A stretch of 64,000 nucleotides of DNA from Ceratodon purpureus (Eukaryota; Streptophyta; Bryopsida; Pseudoditrichales; Ditrichaceae). Numbering within the stretch: position 1 is the stretch's first letter; each line of letters starts with the position of its first letter. The stretch lies in NCBI GenBank assembly GCA_014871385.1, contig CM026426.1, positions 85,093,579-85,157,578 of the forward strand, given 5' to 3'. A program made the translations under genes and the position numbers. Below, piece after piece: positions 11,346 to 22,794 of this stretch. A model generated the notes under the pieces. It was not told where the DNA came from. It saw only the letters and a list, made by a program, of their open reading frames with translations, and searched no databases.

Positions 11346-14300
11346 TCTTCTTCGATTGAATTTTAAATATTATTAGTTTTTATTTATTTAATTGCGTGAA
11401 TAACTAAAGTATTGCAAACCTTTTAGCTTAAAGTGTTGAAAAAAGTAGAATAACCGTAATTATAGCATTATATAGCCTTTTTTTGTTAGTAGAGTATACA
11501 AGTTCATATTTTAGTTAAAATTTCATTTTTATAAGAAAAGTACGTTCATTAACTGTCACAAAAATAATTCATTTAATGCATGCTATTTAAGAGGTTTCCA
11601 ATTAAATTGATTTTTTTAAAGTCATTGTAAATTTTAAAAATAAATATACTATATGGCACTTGTTCATATTTAAAAAAAAAAAAAATAAATAAAAAAAAAC
11701 GTATTATTATGGTGAGTAGTCACCTTATAACCGAGATGAGTCATTAATGAGGGCTCAGAAGAACTACGTCAATGGCACGTGGCATGCCCTCTATGGCTAG
11801 GGTTCCTGCCCGCAGCCGCCATACGTTTGCGGGGCTGCCCACGAAATCACCTCGTGAACAGCCCACGACATGCATCTCCCCAACTCCCGCGGGCTTCTTC
11901 CCTCGCCAGCTTCCTTTGTCGTCTCTCCCAATATCGAGACATGGCGTCCCTGGGTTGTGATCGCGATACGTAGCTGGTTCTCATTTAGGGTTTCTAGGTC
12001 ATACAGTCGATTAGCTGGTTTCTTTCCGACGTTGTTGTAGTTGTAGAACTCCAGTTTTGTTTTGTTACAAGTTAGTTGTTGGTGACAGTTGCAAGCGCCG
12101 TCGGCTCTTTACGTTTTCTAAACTTTAGATCACAGCAAATTTATTCCTCGAACCCTAGGTTTCATCTACTCTGATCGAAATTTGTGTGGACTTTCAACGT
12201 CCATCTTGTTCTCTTTCTATTTGTTAGTTCAAGACATCTCTGGAGACGAGGTGGACGCGCCGCTCCAGTCGACAAAACTGCCTGTTCTAGTGAGTTGGAT
12301 TCTGTTCTTGCAGTTTCGTTGTTCTCTAGAGACTGTGTGTCTTTGTGGGTGCTTTGTAGTTTGTGTGTAAGGTGAGAGTAACATCGTCGTTGGTTGCAAT
12401 TAGTGTTGTAGCTTGTATAATTACACTTCGATGTATGTTTGTTGTGTAACGTTTGGTATGCTGATACACTTGTTCAACATGTTTGTTACGCTTGTGCTTT
12501 TGTCTGACAATTGTTAGCTGTTTTTCAAGCTTTTGGTTCGTGTGACAATGTCGGTTTTGTGCATTATGCGTGATGGATAATTGTTCCGTGGAACTAAATG
12601 TCACTTTGTTATTTCAGTCTATATCCTCTGCAGGGTTTCCAGCCTCTCTTTTGACGTTGTCACCTTGAGAAATTCACGTTTTACAGACCTGTAAGTTGTT
12701 TCATAGATTCTTTCATCTCTTTTCATGTTTTTCAGTCTCGGTATCACATTATTTCGTTGTCGATTCTAGATAATTATTCTTTTCGGTGCCTTCTGTGTTT
12801 ACTGAACCCTGTTGTTGGTTGATGAAGTTGTTGCACTTCATTTCTCGACGTAATGCAGCTTGCAATCTTCAAGGAATCCAAGGCGTGTGTTACCGTGGAC
12901 CTATAGACGTCAGAGCAAGAGAAGAGCGGTACGCATTTTACTCGATGCAGACTTTGTCGTTAACCTTCATTTGAACTTGTATATGTATAGAATAAACTTT
13001 CTACAGTGATATAGGGTAGCCTTTTCTAATGCTTAAATTAGGGTGTTCAGAATGTTGAGTATTCTGTCGTTTGTGGATCATAAGTATATGCGCTAATTTC
13101 TAGGAACTTTGAAATGAATATGTATTTGTTATTTGTATGAATTCTCCTCCTCGGGTAACTGTATTGCTGAGGACAGTGACTGTTGTGAATGTAAATGATT
13201 TCATTCTGTTATGTTTCTACGAATCGATTTGAGTGTAATGTCATTATAAATTTGGACTTCACATATTTTTGTACTCTCTATACCTAACAATCAAACTGAA
13301 GGGATTTATCCGTGTGTTTTAAAAAAGTACACAACTTGTTTTTTTCTTCTATACAATTCTGTCCCACTACTACAGCATATGTTTACTACATACGGATTGC
13401 AGAATTTGTGTTCATAGAGTAACCTTTTCACAAGTTCTGCATTGTTTTACAATATTCTGTATTAGTTGTGGGTCCCGGGGACCTACATTCTTTACATAGA
13501 TATAAGAATTAGCTCAGTGGAGCAAAATTGTAGTGAAACTTAGAAGATTTAGCTCACAGTGAGCTAAATCGTAGTGTAACTTAGTGGATTTAGCTCACTG
13601 TGAGCTAAATTCAAGTGCAAGTTTGAAGATTTAGCTCACAGTGAGCTAAATAATACTGCAACTTAGTGGATTTAGCTCACTGTGAGCTAAATTCCAGTGC
13701 AACTTAACAGATTTAGCTCACAATGAGCTAAATCGTAGTGCAACTTAGTGGATTTAGCTCACTGTGAGCTAAATTCAAGTGCAACTTTGAAGATTTAGCT
13801 CACAGTGAGCTAAATATTAGTGCAACTTAGTGGATTTAGCTCACTGTGAGCTAAATTCTAGTGCAACTTAACAGATTTAGCTCACAGTGAGCTAAATCGT
13901 AGTGCAACTTAGTGGATTTAGCTCACTGTGAGCTAAATACTAGTGAACCTTAGAAGATTTCGCTCACAGTGAGCTAAACCGTAGTGTAACTTAGTGGATT
14001 TAGCTCACTGTGAGCTAAAACGTAGTGTTACTTTCCGTATAAAGATCAGTGTACGCTAACATATGAACCTAAACGATAAGTTTGGTCTCAATAAACTAAT
14101 TTATATGCCCTTATGACCTCTTTAGCTCACTGTGAGCTAAATCCAATGCACTTGTACGATAAACTTTGATGACTTTTGCCTAACTCAAGAAGTTATGTAC
14201 TAACAGTGGCTAATTTGATTTGAGATCTACTAAAAGCTAGAGAACTTTGAGAGTAGTGATGCATACTTATTTGTACGAATTTAGCTCACAGTGAGCTAAA

Positions 14301-14461
14301 TCTTGCACTCAACCTTCAATATTTCCATTGCAGTAAGCTAATTTCATTCATACTGGTCATATTGTCTGATTCTCCATGTTGATGATTGATGTGGATTGAT
14401 ACAAGAGATACATAATCGAGAAACTCGTTAAACTAATAAAGTTCTGTGTGAATGATTTCAG
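11346..14461 (+). promoter_or_regulatory. Promoter, leader and leader intron of the ParB-like/MTase gene
   Basis: From about 11.75 kb base composition rises to that of a transcribed region, with leader-like phrases (TAGGGTTTCTAGG, AACCCTAGGTTTC). GTAAGT at 12691 is a good donor. The coding ATG at 14462 follows directly on TGATTTCAG, so the start codon probably opens an exon behind a leader intron of up to 1.8 kb. The dense P1 array (13.5-14.3 kb) would lie in this intron. Further noncoding exons may exist near 12.8-12.95 kb. Confidence 0.5.
13505..14310. repeat. Palindrome P1 array with alternating centre base
   Basis: About 12 tandem copies at a 41-42-bp period between 13551 and 14025, plus outliers at about 14122 and 14279. 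Each is a perfect or near-perfect palindrome, TTAGCTCAC-N-GTGAGCTAA. The odd central base alternates A, T, A, T along the array, so copies alternate in orientation and the true repeat is about 82 bp. Linkers alternate too, one kind ending AACTTAGTGGA and the other such as AACTTAACAGA or TTTGAAGA. Confidence 0.92.
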
Positions 14462-17400
14462 ATGACGATGGTTACCCCAGTGCTAATGCCAGATGGATAC
14501 GACATGAGTCACCTCGATCCGTTCCTAGAGAGGTTCAAGAACCCCGATCCAGCGACTCCTTTCATTGAGCCGTCGTTGGAGAATTCCTACGGATCCCTGT
14601 GGCAGTTCAAGTCCGAAGTCGAAGGTTGGTCTCTGGCCGTGTCCCGGTACCACAAGTTTGTGAGAATCTTGCATAAAGAAAAGAACAGTCCTAGGTATCT
14701 GGACCTGTCTGTACATGAGCGTCTGAAGGTAATCGAGGAACATCATGGGAAGTACATTGTACTCGTGGTCGGTGCTGTAGACCGAGATTCCGAGTGTGAC
14801 TTGTCACACGTCCACTCGTTAGTAATCGAAGTCGGTGCTGAACATGCTCAATTTGACGGGGATCCGCTAATTAAAAGCATGATTGGAACATCATGCGAAG
14901 ACCTTATACTCGACCTAGAGAAGACCGCCTGGAAAAATGAAGATGGAACACAGTTGAGTGCCGTATCCTTTGGGCGTAGGCTGAATCGAGTTTTCTTGAC
15001 ACTTACTCACTATATAACTGACAAATCCGCCTCCAAGATCAGCACAGTTCCGTTACAGAGCTCAGCATTAGTTGCTGTGCGCGAGGACTCCGCTGCTCCA
15101 TCAAGAGGGAGCATTCAACACCCACGCGCATCACCAATTCCAGCACCTTCGCGTTCACGTGGAAGCAAGCGCCCGGCCAGTGATATTCAAGAAGCCTCCA
15201 CTTCAAGGAAGAAACGGAAGCAGACAGGGAAGGCAGGGAGCTCTGGATCTGGTCTGACGCAGACAGAAGAAACAAAAAAGACGAAGGCCAAGGCTAAGGA
15301 CAAGGACGTGCCGGATTATCAGAAATTCACAGAGATACAGAAGACATTCTGGGATGATTGTGAATCCGCATATGTCTTCGACATGAAGACCACGTTCCCA
15401 GTTAATGTGAAACAGTGCCACATTGCCAAGGATGAGTATATCGTCCGGGACCTAGAGAGAGAGATCGTTAAATCGGTTAAAGAAGAGCTTGTAAGGATGG
15501 GAGATATTAACCAGAGACAAAAGGTCTGTCTGATGCCAGTGACAGACAAACTAGAACTCCTGCCAGAGAAGCCGAAGTCTTGGGGAGAGATTAAAGATGG
15601 GAAATTTATGATTATCAATGGTCAACATAGTATAGTAGCTTCGCAGGAGTTACAGATATCAGGTTGCGGGGAGAAGAGGAAGAAAGAGCTCGAGTACTGG
15701 GACGCATACATTGTGTGGAGCAAAGAAGCTATGATTCTGGTCAGAATCTCGGAGTTCTATAATATGTGCAACCATCTTAATCACGCGCAACCGACATGGG
15801 GTACTAACATACTTAGTGCGCGGAATGTCTGGATAAGCCAAGATAAACCTACTAATATGAAGGACAACAACCGCCATAATGGGGCCCTATACAACACCAA
15901 GAAATATCAGGTAAGTGAACATGAAACTAACACGAGATTTCTTCAAGATGATTGTGTGGAGTGATTATTTTCAATTTGGTTCACTGTGTGCTAAATCAAC
16001 TGCTTGAGTTTACAATGAATACAGAGGTCGCGTTTAGCTCACAGTGAGCTAAATTTGTTATTTCTCTTATGAATTAATGAACTCTTACTTCTATGGTTTG
16101 CTGTATGGTTATCGGATTTCTGTAATTGTAGAACTGTCTGATTCAACAGATTGAATAGTTTCTGGGTGACTATGGTTGTAATCTGTTATGTTCAGGGGTT
16201 CCTATAGTGATACAGTTCCATGTAGTGATGGATTGTATAGCGAAATAGTTGGAGAAGTGCATTTTATTTCTACACATAAATAAATGAAACATGATATCTC
16301 TAATCTAAAAGTATGCATTTTGTAGAAATTCGTCGAGTTGCTTATCAAGCGATTCCAGAACATCGACCCCAGCAAGGACGGAAAGCAAGTGCAGGGGCCG
16401 GCTGATATTAAGAACGAGATGGTTATCATCACCGCTCCCGACGATCATTTTAATCTGTGGAAGGAGTTCATCACGAAGCACAGCACGGGAGAGTTGATTG
16501 ATCCGGAGACTTGCGAGAGGTTCAACCAGAAGAAGGGCTTCAAAGGCGGAAAGTCGTTTCAGCTCCAACGCAGCTTCTTCCGTGGTATGGGCTTCATGAC
16601 CGAGGAGGAGACGAGGTCATTGGTAACCCACTTACTGATGCTGACGAAGAATTGGCAGTATAAATACCCCAAGGTATCCGTACACAAAACTCGTGGCACG
16701 GTGTTGCCACATCACTACTCATCTGGCGACTGGATGGCCAAGAAGAAGCGAAAGCGGATATGCATCCAAGAACTCCATGACATTATGCCCTCTCTTGGCC
16801 TTTGCAACAAGGACATGACCATTAACCGAGAGAAGTGGCACGAGTGGAAGGATGAACACGGTATCTCCAGCGCGACGTTGAATGTCCTTCTAGACCGACC
16901 AGATAAGGGATTTTATGGTTTTCGTGCTGAGAAGAAGGGGATGTTTAAGAGGTCACGTGATTTGACAGATAAATGGCCCAATGTTTTTCCGTTCTTCAAG
17001 AAGTTCCTGGAGGTGAAAGGTAATTTCGTTGCCCCGAAAGGAAGGATTCGTACGCGGTTATTCAATGCTGTTAAAATGGAGTTCGGGCAGCAGTGGCGCT
17101 ATGAGAGTGAACCGAGACTTGGTTTGGCATTACTGGATTTGCGAGATACCCCGGGCCATTCCACCAAGGATGACACTGTCGAGAACCCATTCTTTAAGCC
17201 GTTTATGAAGAAGCTTCTTCTTCTGAAATCTCCAGCTGTCTCCGATCCAGAAGTCTGGGTTTGGATTAGTGCTTCACAGCATAGAAATGCCCAAGCAATA
17301 GCATACGGAGAGAAGTACATGAAACAATACGAGGTGATTCCATCTAGATACATCCCTGCGAAGAACGAACGCCTTAATGATCATACTACTCGAAACTCAG

Positions 17401-20142
17401 GGAAGGATGAGTTGTACCTAGTATTTCTGGTGCGTGCAGGTAGGAGCGACGACAGAAAGAAGGTGAAGTCAGTCTATAAAGCTCCTAATACAAACTATTA
17501 CACAGTGTACGGATTGTACAAGGAAGCTCACCTACGACTGAATGCTCGGGAGCTGCGGATGGAATTCTACATCGAACTGTTGAAGACATTTTGCTTACCT
17601 GGCGAGAACTTCTGGGGGGTGTTCAGTGGAACAAAATGCATGTTAGCTGCTCGGGTAAGTAGTATCTACTTTATTCTTCTTATGTCTAAATTTTGTCATA
17701 GTCAGTAGTGACTGTATTAGCTCATAGTGAGCTAAATTCAGGTCTGAGACAGCAAGCATAAATTTAGGTTACTCTCTAGTTTGAATGATATTCGGTTTTG
17801 TATAGTTACTGAATCTGTATATCCCATATACATTTGTCATTGTAGAGTCAGCATGAATTTTAGCTCATTGTGAGCTATATGTTTCATTATATTTTCAGTC
17901 TAATGAAGTATGTTAGTTCTGTCCAGATCTACGGTATGTTTTATTACGGGATTATTGATCACAACTTCGAAAACTGCTACAAGGATATGGCTAAGCTAGT
18001 GCCCCACCTCGATATGAATGACTTCATTCATGAGGATTCAATCTATGACTTACCGAAGGAGGACGAGCCAATGCCAGAGAGGCAGCAGTTTCTTGAGAGT
18101 GATGAATTTGAAAGGAACGTCACTGTAGAATCGGGTTCGGATGATGAGGCAGATGAGATAGTCGAAGAGGAAGAAGACGATACTCTGGAGGAGGAACCGA
18201 TTGAAGGGACTCTTGGGGCAGGATTTGACGAAGAGACTCTTGGGGCAGGATTTGACGAAGAGACTCTTGGAATCGAGACTTTGCCCACCACACCTCAGCC
18301 AGATACTCGGTCATCAAGTTTAGCTCACAGTGAGCTAAATTCCTCACCACTAAGCCGTCATTCTTCACCACGTGAGACTAGGTTTCGCCAACAGAACTCT
18401 ATACTAGGTCGGCGCCTCGTTCAGGAGTTCGGGTCAGAGCAGCAGGCTCAAATCAGAGTCGGTGGGTCAACTTCGAAAGATGTTGACATGGAAGAGGAGG
18501 AGAACGTGGAGGGGGGAGCGGATGAAGGAGTTCCCGACGATGTTGTAGAGGGCAATAGAGGCGGGGAGAGCAGTGTGAAGACCGTTACGGAGACTCCGTT
18601 GGTTTTGCTCAGCGACTCCGATGATGATGGCAGCGATGAAGACCCAAGTAATTCAGAGGCCAGGGTTGTAGCGAGGGCACCGGTGGTACATCCTGTTGTC
18701 GTCTCTACAGCAGTGGTCCATCCTGTAGTTGTCCGGCAGGAGTTGGTACCAGATGACGGGGAGGAAGTCTTCAATGCTGCGGGGAAGGCACCTCATCCGG
18801 CAGCACCGGTTTCGAAGAGGGACGTGGACTGGTTCGAGTATAACCAGGAGAAGAGAAAGAAGAAGGAGGAGAAGAGGGAAAGGGAAGCCGAGGCAACTCG
18901 GCTTATTGTTGAAGAGGCTCGTTTGGCCAAGGAGAGGGCAGAGAGTCTCCTCAAAATTCAGGAGGAGAAGGATCGGGAGAGGGACAGAGAGATGCGGGAG
19001 AGGGATAAAGAGATGCAGGAAATGCGTCTGATGTTGTTGCAGATGCGAGGTCAAATCATTGCTCCAATCCAGGAGACCGCCATCGTGAAGCCCACTGTGA
19101 TGCCCTGTAGTGATGCAGTTGAAAGTCCTAAAGGTAAAGACTAAATAGTAACAAATTTAATCTAGAAAACATGGATAGTATGGCATTATCGAGTATGAAA
19201 AACCTGGATGTATGGTTCTCTAAGTGTCTCACTGTATTTGTTATAGATTTGGTATGACTGTCGTTTCTGAACGCTACGAGATACGTAGTTGTTTACGTTT
19301 TTCATATTTTTGGAGATTTCCATTTATTCCAGTTGACAGTACTGGTTTCACCATCAAAGGCACAAAATATTACGCCTCTGATTACATTACTTTGATGTAC
19401 GATCCTGTTGCAATAGCTAGGAGGCAGTAGCTCAGATTTTGTCCCATTTTGAAGCAGTGTGTGGGATCTTCTAAGTTCTCACATTCGTACAAATCGACGA
19501 AATATTAGAACTAGGCACATTAGTTTTTAATGTCATTCAGAATGTTAGAAATCTGGATCAACTTATTTGAACTTCATAACTGATTGTAACAGTAAAGAAA
19601 TATCAACGTGCTCAAGGACTGAACACACTATGAATTGCATTTGGTGATCATCTAGGCCTGTATTAAATGATTTAGCTCACACTGAGCAAAATCGTAAAGA
19701 AGTAGCTGACGCTTGTATTTCTAATTATCCAGGTTGTGATGCTTTGGCCACTGCGGATACTACGGTGGAGAATGCCGTTGTGGTCGAAGAGGAGATTCCG
19801 GACGCAGTCATTACGAGCCCTTGCAAACCGATGACTCCAATGTCATCAGGGCCGAAAAATGACGATGATGACATTGGTAGTGGCGGTGATGGATTCTCCG
19901 TTAACCCAGTCACACCTGCAACGAGCCCCACGGTGGACCTGGAGGGAGGAGGTAACCTGTCGGCCAACCCTACACCAAAAGAGACTTCAGGGCCCTCAGA
20001 CTGTTTGGTGGAACCCGAAGCACTTGTCGATCCGGTTGATGAAGAGTTGGTGGACTACGAGGAGTCTCCAGGGGCAAGTCTCTCTCTCCCAGACGCTCAG
20101 AGGATTCACCTGGAGAGTCAGCAAAGTGATGATTGTCCCGAG
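14462..20142 (+). CDS. ParB-like motif plus permuted DNA-methyltransferase-like protein, element 1
   Basis: Exons 14462-15910, 16326-17654, 17927-19133 and 19733-20142 join in frame with GT-AG borders; the first two introns are phase 0 and the third phase 1. Residues 1-170 form an unrecognised N-terminal domain and about 220-280 are basic (SRKKRKQ). A ParB/DGQHR-like box, IINGQHSIVAS, lies at about 384-394, followed by YWDAYIVWSKE. Exon 2 has LALLDLRDTPG (about 751-761), placed where a DPPY motif IV is expected. Motif-I-like VFSGTKCMLAAR (about 915-926) continues across the splice into YGMFYYGIID. The order IV then I is that of beta-class N4/N6 methyltransferases. ParB-methyltransferase fusions are known in phages and plasmids. 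The tail is acidic with a duplicated TLGAGFDEE, then a charged coiled coil. The catalytic motif IV is degenerate, so activity is uncertain. No stop or frameshift was seen. Confidence 0.62.
16033..16053. repeat. P1 palindrome in intron 1
   Basis: A perfect TTAGCTCACAGTGAGCTAA within the intron 15911-16325. Confidence 0.9.
17716..17878. repeat. Two P1 palindromes in intron 2
   Basis: TTAGCTCATAGTGAGCTAA at about 17717 and TTAGCTCATTGTGAGCTAT at 17858-17878, both inside the intron 17655-17926. Confidence 0.88.
18319..18339. repeat. P1 palindrome inside coding exon 3
   Basis: A perfect P1 lies in frame within the acidic tail and encodes LAHSELN. It is the one clear copy seen inside a coding exon. 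Confidence 0.92.
19671..19691. repeat. P1 palindrome (one arm mutated) in intron 3
   Basis: TTTAGCTCACACTGAGCAAAA inside the intron 19134-19732. Confidence 0.8.
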
Positions 20143-20326
20143 GTATGCACCTCTGAGATATATATCAACTTAAAGCTCTGAGTATTACTTCCCCACTGTC
20201 TTATTCTAAAGTAGAGGTCTTAGCCGAATGATAAGTGACTGTATTTACATATATGTAAGTGTGACTATACACATTTTATAAAATTTTAATATTCATTATT
20301 TTAAGTTAATCTATCGTGGCATTTTA

Positions 20327-20347
20327 TTTACCTCACAGTGAGCAAAG
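20327..20347. repeat. Degenerate P1 palindrome downstream of exon 4
   Basis: TTTACCTCACAGTGAGCAAAG between exon 4 and the HAD-domain exon. The centre is intact and the arms are mutated. Confidence 0.75.
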
Positions 20348-20425
20348 TGAAGATGTTAATTTCATTGATTAGTAGAAGAATTTGAATATCTGCTGAATTT
20401 GACTTGTTTAAATTGGTGTGCTTCA

Positions 20426-21399
20426 ATGGATGGTCAGCTGAAAGCAACTGACCATGTTCACCGCCCGGTTGCTGTTAAATCTGTGGTTAGCGACGTGGAA
20501 TTGCGTTCCAATTGTCAAAATCAAAAGTTCAAATTCTCCTCGCCTTTTCGTCCATCTGCATTTCAACAGGTAACGCCATTTGTTTTGTTTTATTGATTTT
20601 CCAGGCTGAAGCTTCTACACAGTTTCCACGAGGTCTTAAGGGTGTAACATCCAAGAAGTGGCTGAACATTGTTTTGGACATTAATGGTATACTATGTAAA
20701 TGCGTCGAGAGGCGTCTTGGGTTGAAGGACTCAGTGACAAACCACATAAACCTTTCTGTTCATAGTCCGAAGTTCGCCACTATTGTTGGACCGAAGGCAG
20801 TGTATGTTCGGCCCCGATTCTCGGATTTCATAGCATTTGTGAACGATTTCGCAAATATTTTGGTCTGGAGTTCAATGAAGAATTCGACAGCGATGGATGT
20901 TGTCAAATATCTTTTCACTGGGCTGCCCATGCCTTCGGTTGTTCTTAGTCAGGAAGATTGCGAACGAATTCAAACTTCTCGCCGTACCTACTTGAAATAC
21001 CCTGACGGAGATAAGCCTATATTTTTGAAAACGTTCTCTTCAACCCTTTTTGGAGCGGGTAGTATCTACAACGTGAACAACACGATTCTAATTGATGATA
21101 GTCCGGAGAAAAGCATCTGTAATGAGACTGGCAATGCTGTTTTCCTAAAGTCCTGGATCGAAAAGGATGACAAAGATGACTACCTAATGTCAGTTTTGGC
21201 TCCATGGTTGTCCAATTTGGTCAAGGTGGTTGCTAATGGAAATCTTCGAAATTATGTTGAGTCAAACAGAATAGGAGTCCCCCCAATGTCCGACGATGAT
21301 CCACTATTCAACCATATTTTAGAGGGAATGGCCGTTTCTACAAGGAATGTGGGTACTGTTTATGATGTTTGCGGGGTTAGCAATCCTCGGCAAAATTGA
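20426..21399 (+). CDS. FCP1/NIF-like HAD domain protein, element 1
   Basis: The main exon, 20605-21399, carries the NIF/FCP1 (HAD) pattern. Motif I is NIVLDINGIL (Asp at 20677), followed by YVRPRFSDFIAFVNDF, ILVWSSM, and the late acidic motif NTILIDDSPEKS, then NAVFLKSW and VLAPWLSNL. Canonical motif I is DxDxT/V. Here the second Asp is Asn, so phosphatase activity may be lost or altered. The exon start is phase 0 and would join in frame to the end of exon 4 (20142), making one fusion protein with the ParB-like/MTase part. Alternatively a separate start at ATG 20426 reads MDGQLKATDH to a GT at 20570, with a 35-bp intron, unusually short for a plant. Either model is open. The HAD fold call is fairly safe; substrate and role are unknown. 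Confidence 0.62.
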
Positions 21400-21418
21400 A
21401 CAATGATTGAGAAGACGG

Positions 21419-21437
21419 TGGCTCACAGTGAGCTAAA
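21419..21437. repeat. P1 palindrome after the HAD exon
   Basis: GGCTCACAGTGAGCTAAAC, 20 bp after the TGA at 21397-21399. If 21582-22379 is a further exon this copy is also intronic. Confidence 0.85.
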
Positions 21438-21581
21438 CTATGGACAAACTTGTAAATGTTTTTGTAAATGTTTATGTAAATGTTATTGTTTTTCTCTACC
21501 GGTTGAAAACGGATTTTGTAAGGTTTGCAATTTGTCGTAATACTAATTTGCCTGTCTTACCGATGTGTAATTGTTCTTCAG

Positions 21582-22379
21582 GTTCAGCCACTGCACTCTA
21601 TTTCTGGTGGGTCTGATTGCAGGTTCGGTGATTCTTTCGGCCTAACGTCGAATGTTTCAAGTGGGCAGTTCGTTGGTACGTGCTCTATATCTGAAGGGGA
21701 GGCTCTCGGAGTTCAACAGTATTCGAAGCCCTTCTTGTTGTTTTCTGCCACAGACGCTGCTTCTGCAGCTATAGATTTTTCAAGGGGAGATGTGGAGCAA
21801 GACGTAGTAAACAGTCCTCCTAGCAGTGTAGGTGGACGAATCACAGTGTCGTCACCTTCCCCTTTGAAATCGGTTGGGAGGTTTACACCTAGGCGGGAAC
21901 GTTCTACTTCTCCCGCACCTCAGAAGTCTATGATCCCTCAAAGACAACTGTACGAGGTTGTTGCACCTGAAATATTACCTCTTAGGGTAGAAATTGCCAA
22001 TAAGCCTTTTGTTCACAGTGAGCAAATTCTGGAGACTAGATCGGTAGGTAGAAATATTTCTAGAACCATGCCTAACCGTGAGCCAAATATAGGAGAACGT
22101 GATGTTTCACGCTTGGGAATACCAACAGTGCCAACTGTTGCTCCCAAACCCCCGCGATTATCTAGATTCCAGCCTACCCGTTCTTGTTCTTCTACAGGTC
22201 CAGATCTAGCAACACTTAAGCGACAAATGAGAGATTCCTTAGCTCATCCTATTCTTCGGCTACAAACAAAGACTTCAGTTTTCGCTGAATCATACCCTAC
22301 GACCGTTTCGCGGAGAGGCGACATAATGAAGGCCTTGGAGGACCTGAAAGCAAAGGAAGGGAAGAAATCTATAGTTTAG
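21582..22379 (+). CDS. Disordered Ser/Pro-rich C-terminal exon, element 1
   Basis: An open frame with no ATG at its 5' end begins right after TTCTTCAG (acceptor at 21580-21581) and runs to TAG at 22377. It encodes a Ser/Pro/Arg-rich, probably disordered protein (PSPLKSVGRFTPRR; PRLSRFQPTRSC) with a short charged end (LEDLKAKEGKK). It may be the last exon of the ParB-like/MTase-HAD gene or a separate reading frame. A phase-0 donor upstream is not obvious: GGG|GTTAGC at 21375 fits the phase but is a weak site. No family recognised. Confidence 0.45.
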   Translation, partial: VQPLHSISGGSDCRFGDSFGLTSNVSSGQFVGTCSISEGEALGVQQYSKPFLLFSATDAASAAIDFSRGDVEQDVVNSPPSSVGGRITVSSPSPLKSVGRFTPRRERSTSPAPQKSMIPQRQLYEVVAPEILPLRVEIANKPFVHSEQILETRSVGRNISRTMPNREPNIGERDVSRLGIPTVPTVAPKPPRLSRFQPTRSCSSTGPDLATLKRQMRDSLAHPILRLQTKTSVFAESYPTTVSRRGDIMKALEDLKAKEGKKSIV

Positions 22380-22790
22380 ATTTCTAGTACCGAACTCAAT
22401 TATACCATGTCATTGCTCATTTATTATTAATATTTCCAATAAAAATACTGATACTGTACTGTATCGTTTCGATATATTTATTTTTTTCATAGTAATGGTT
22501 GGAATGATTGCCTTTTACTTAACCTGACTGTCACTGGGTTTGTCTACCTCATTTACTATGGTGGAAATTGTCTCTTCAGTCCTTTTAGCTCACAATGAGC
22601 TCAATATGAATATGGAATTTTGATCTACTGTATCCATGATCCTATTTTTCATTACTTGTGTAAGTTGGTGGAAAGTGAGACACTAACAAACGCCACTTAG
22701 TCTTTTCTCAAATTTTTTGAAAACTTCACAATAATTTTGCTTCAAAAAAAAGAAAAAAAGAAAAAAATTCACAATAATGATTACACCAAC
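22380..22790. other. 3' flank of element 1 gene cluster
   Basis: No gene. AATAAA-like words near 22439 could serve polyadenylation. A P1 copy (TTTAGCTCACAATGAGCTC) lies at about 22584-22604. Confidence 0.5.
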
Positions 22791-22794
22791 TCAA

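Noticed and set aside
13505..14310. CRISPR array
   Set aside because: Regular palindromic repeats with short spacers look similar, but the linkers are themselves repeats, the context is a spliced plant genome and no cas genes are present.
13505..14310. Rho-independent terminators
   Set aside because: The palindromes form no loop-and-U-tract arrangement and the genes are nuclear.
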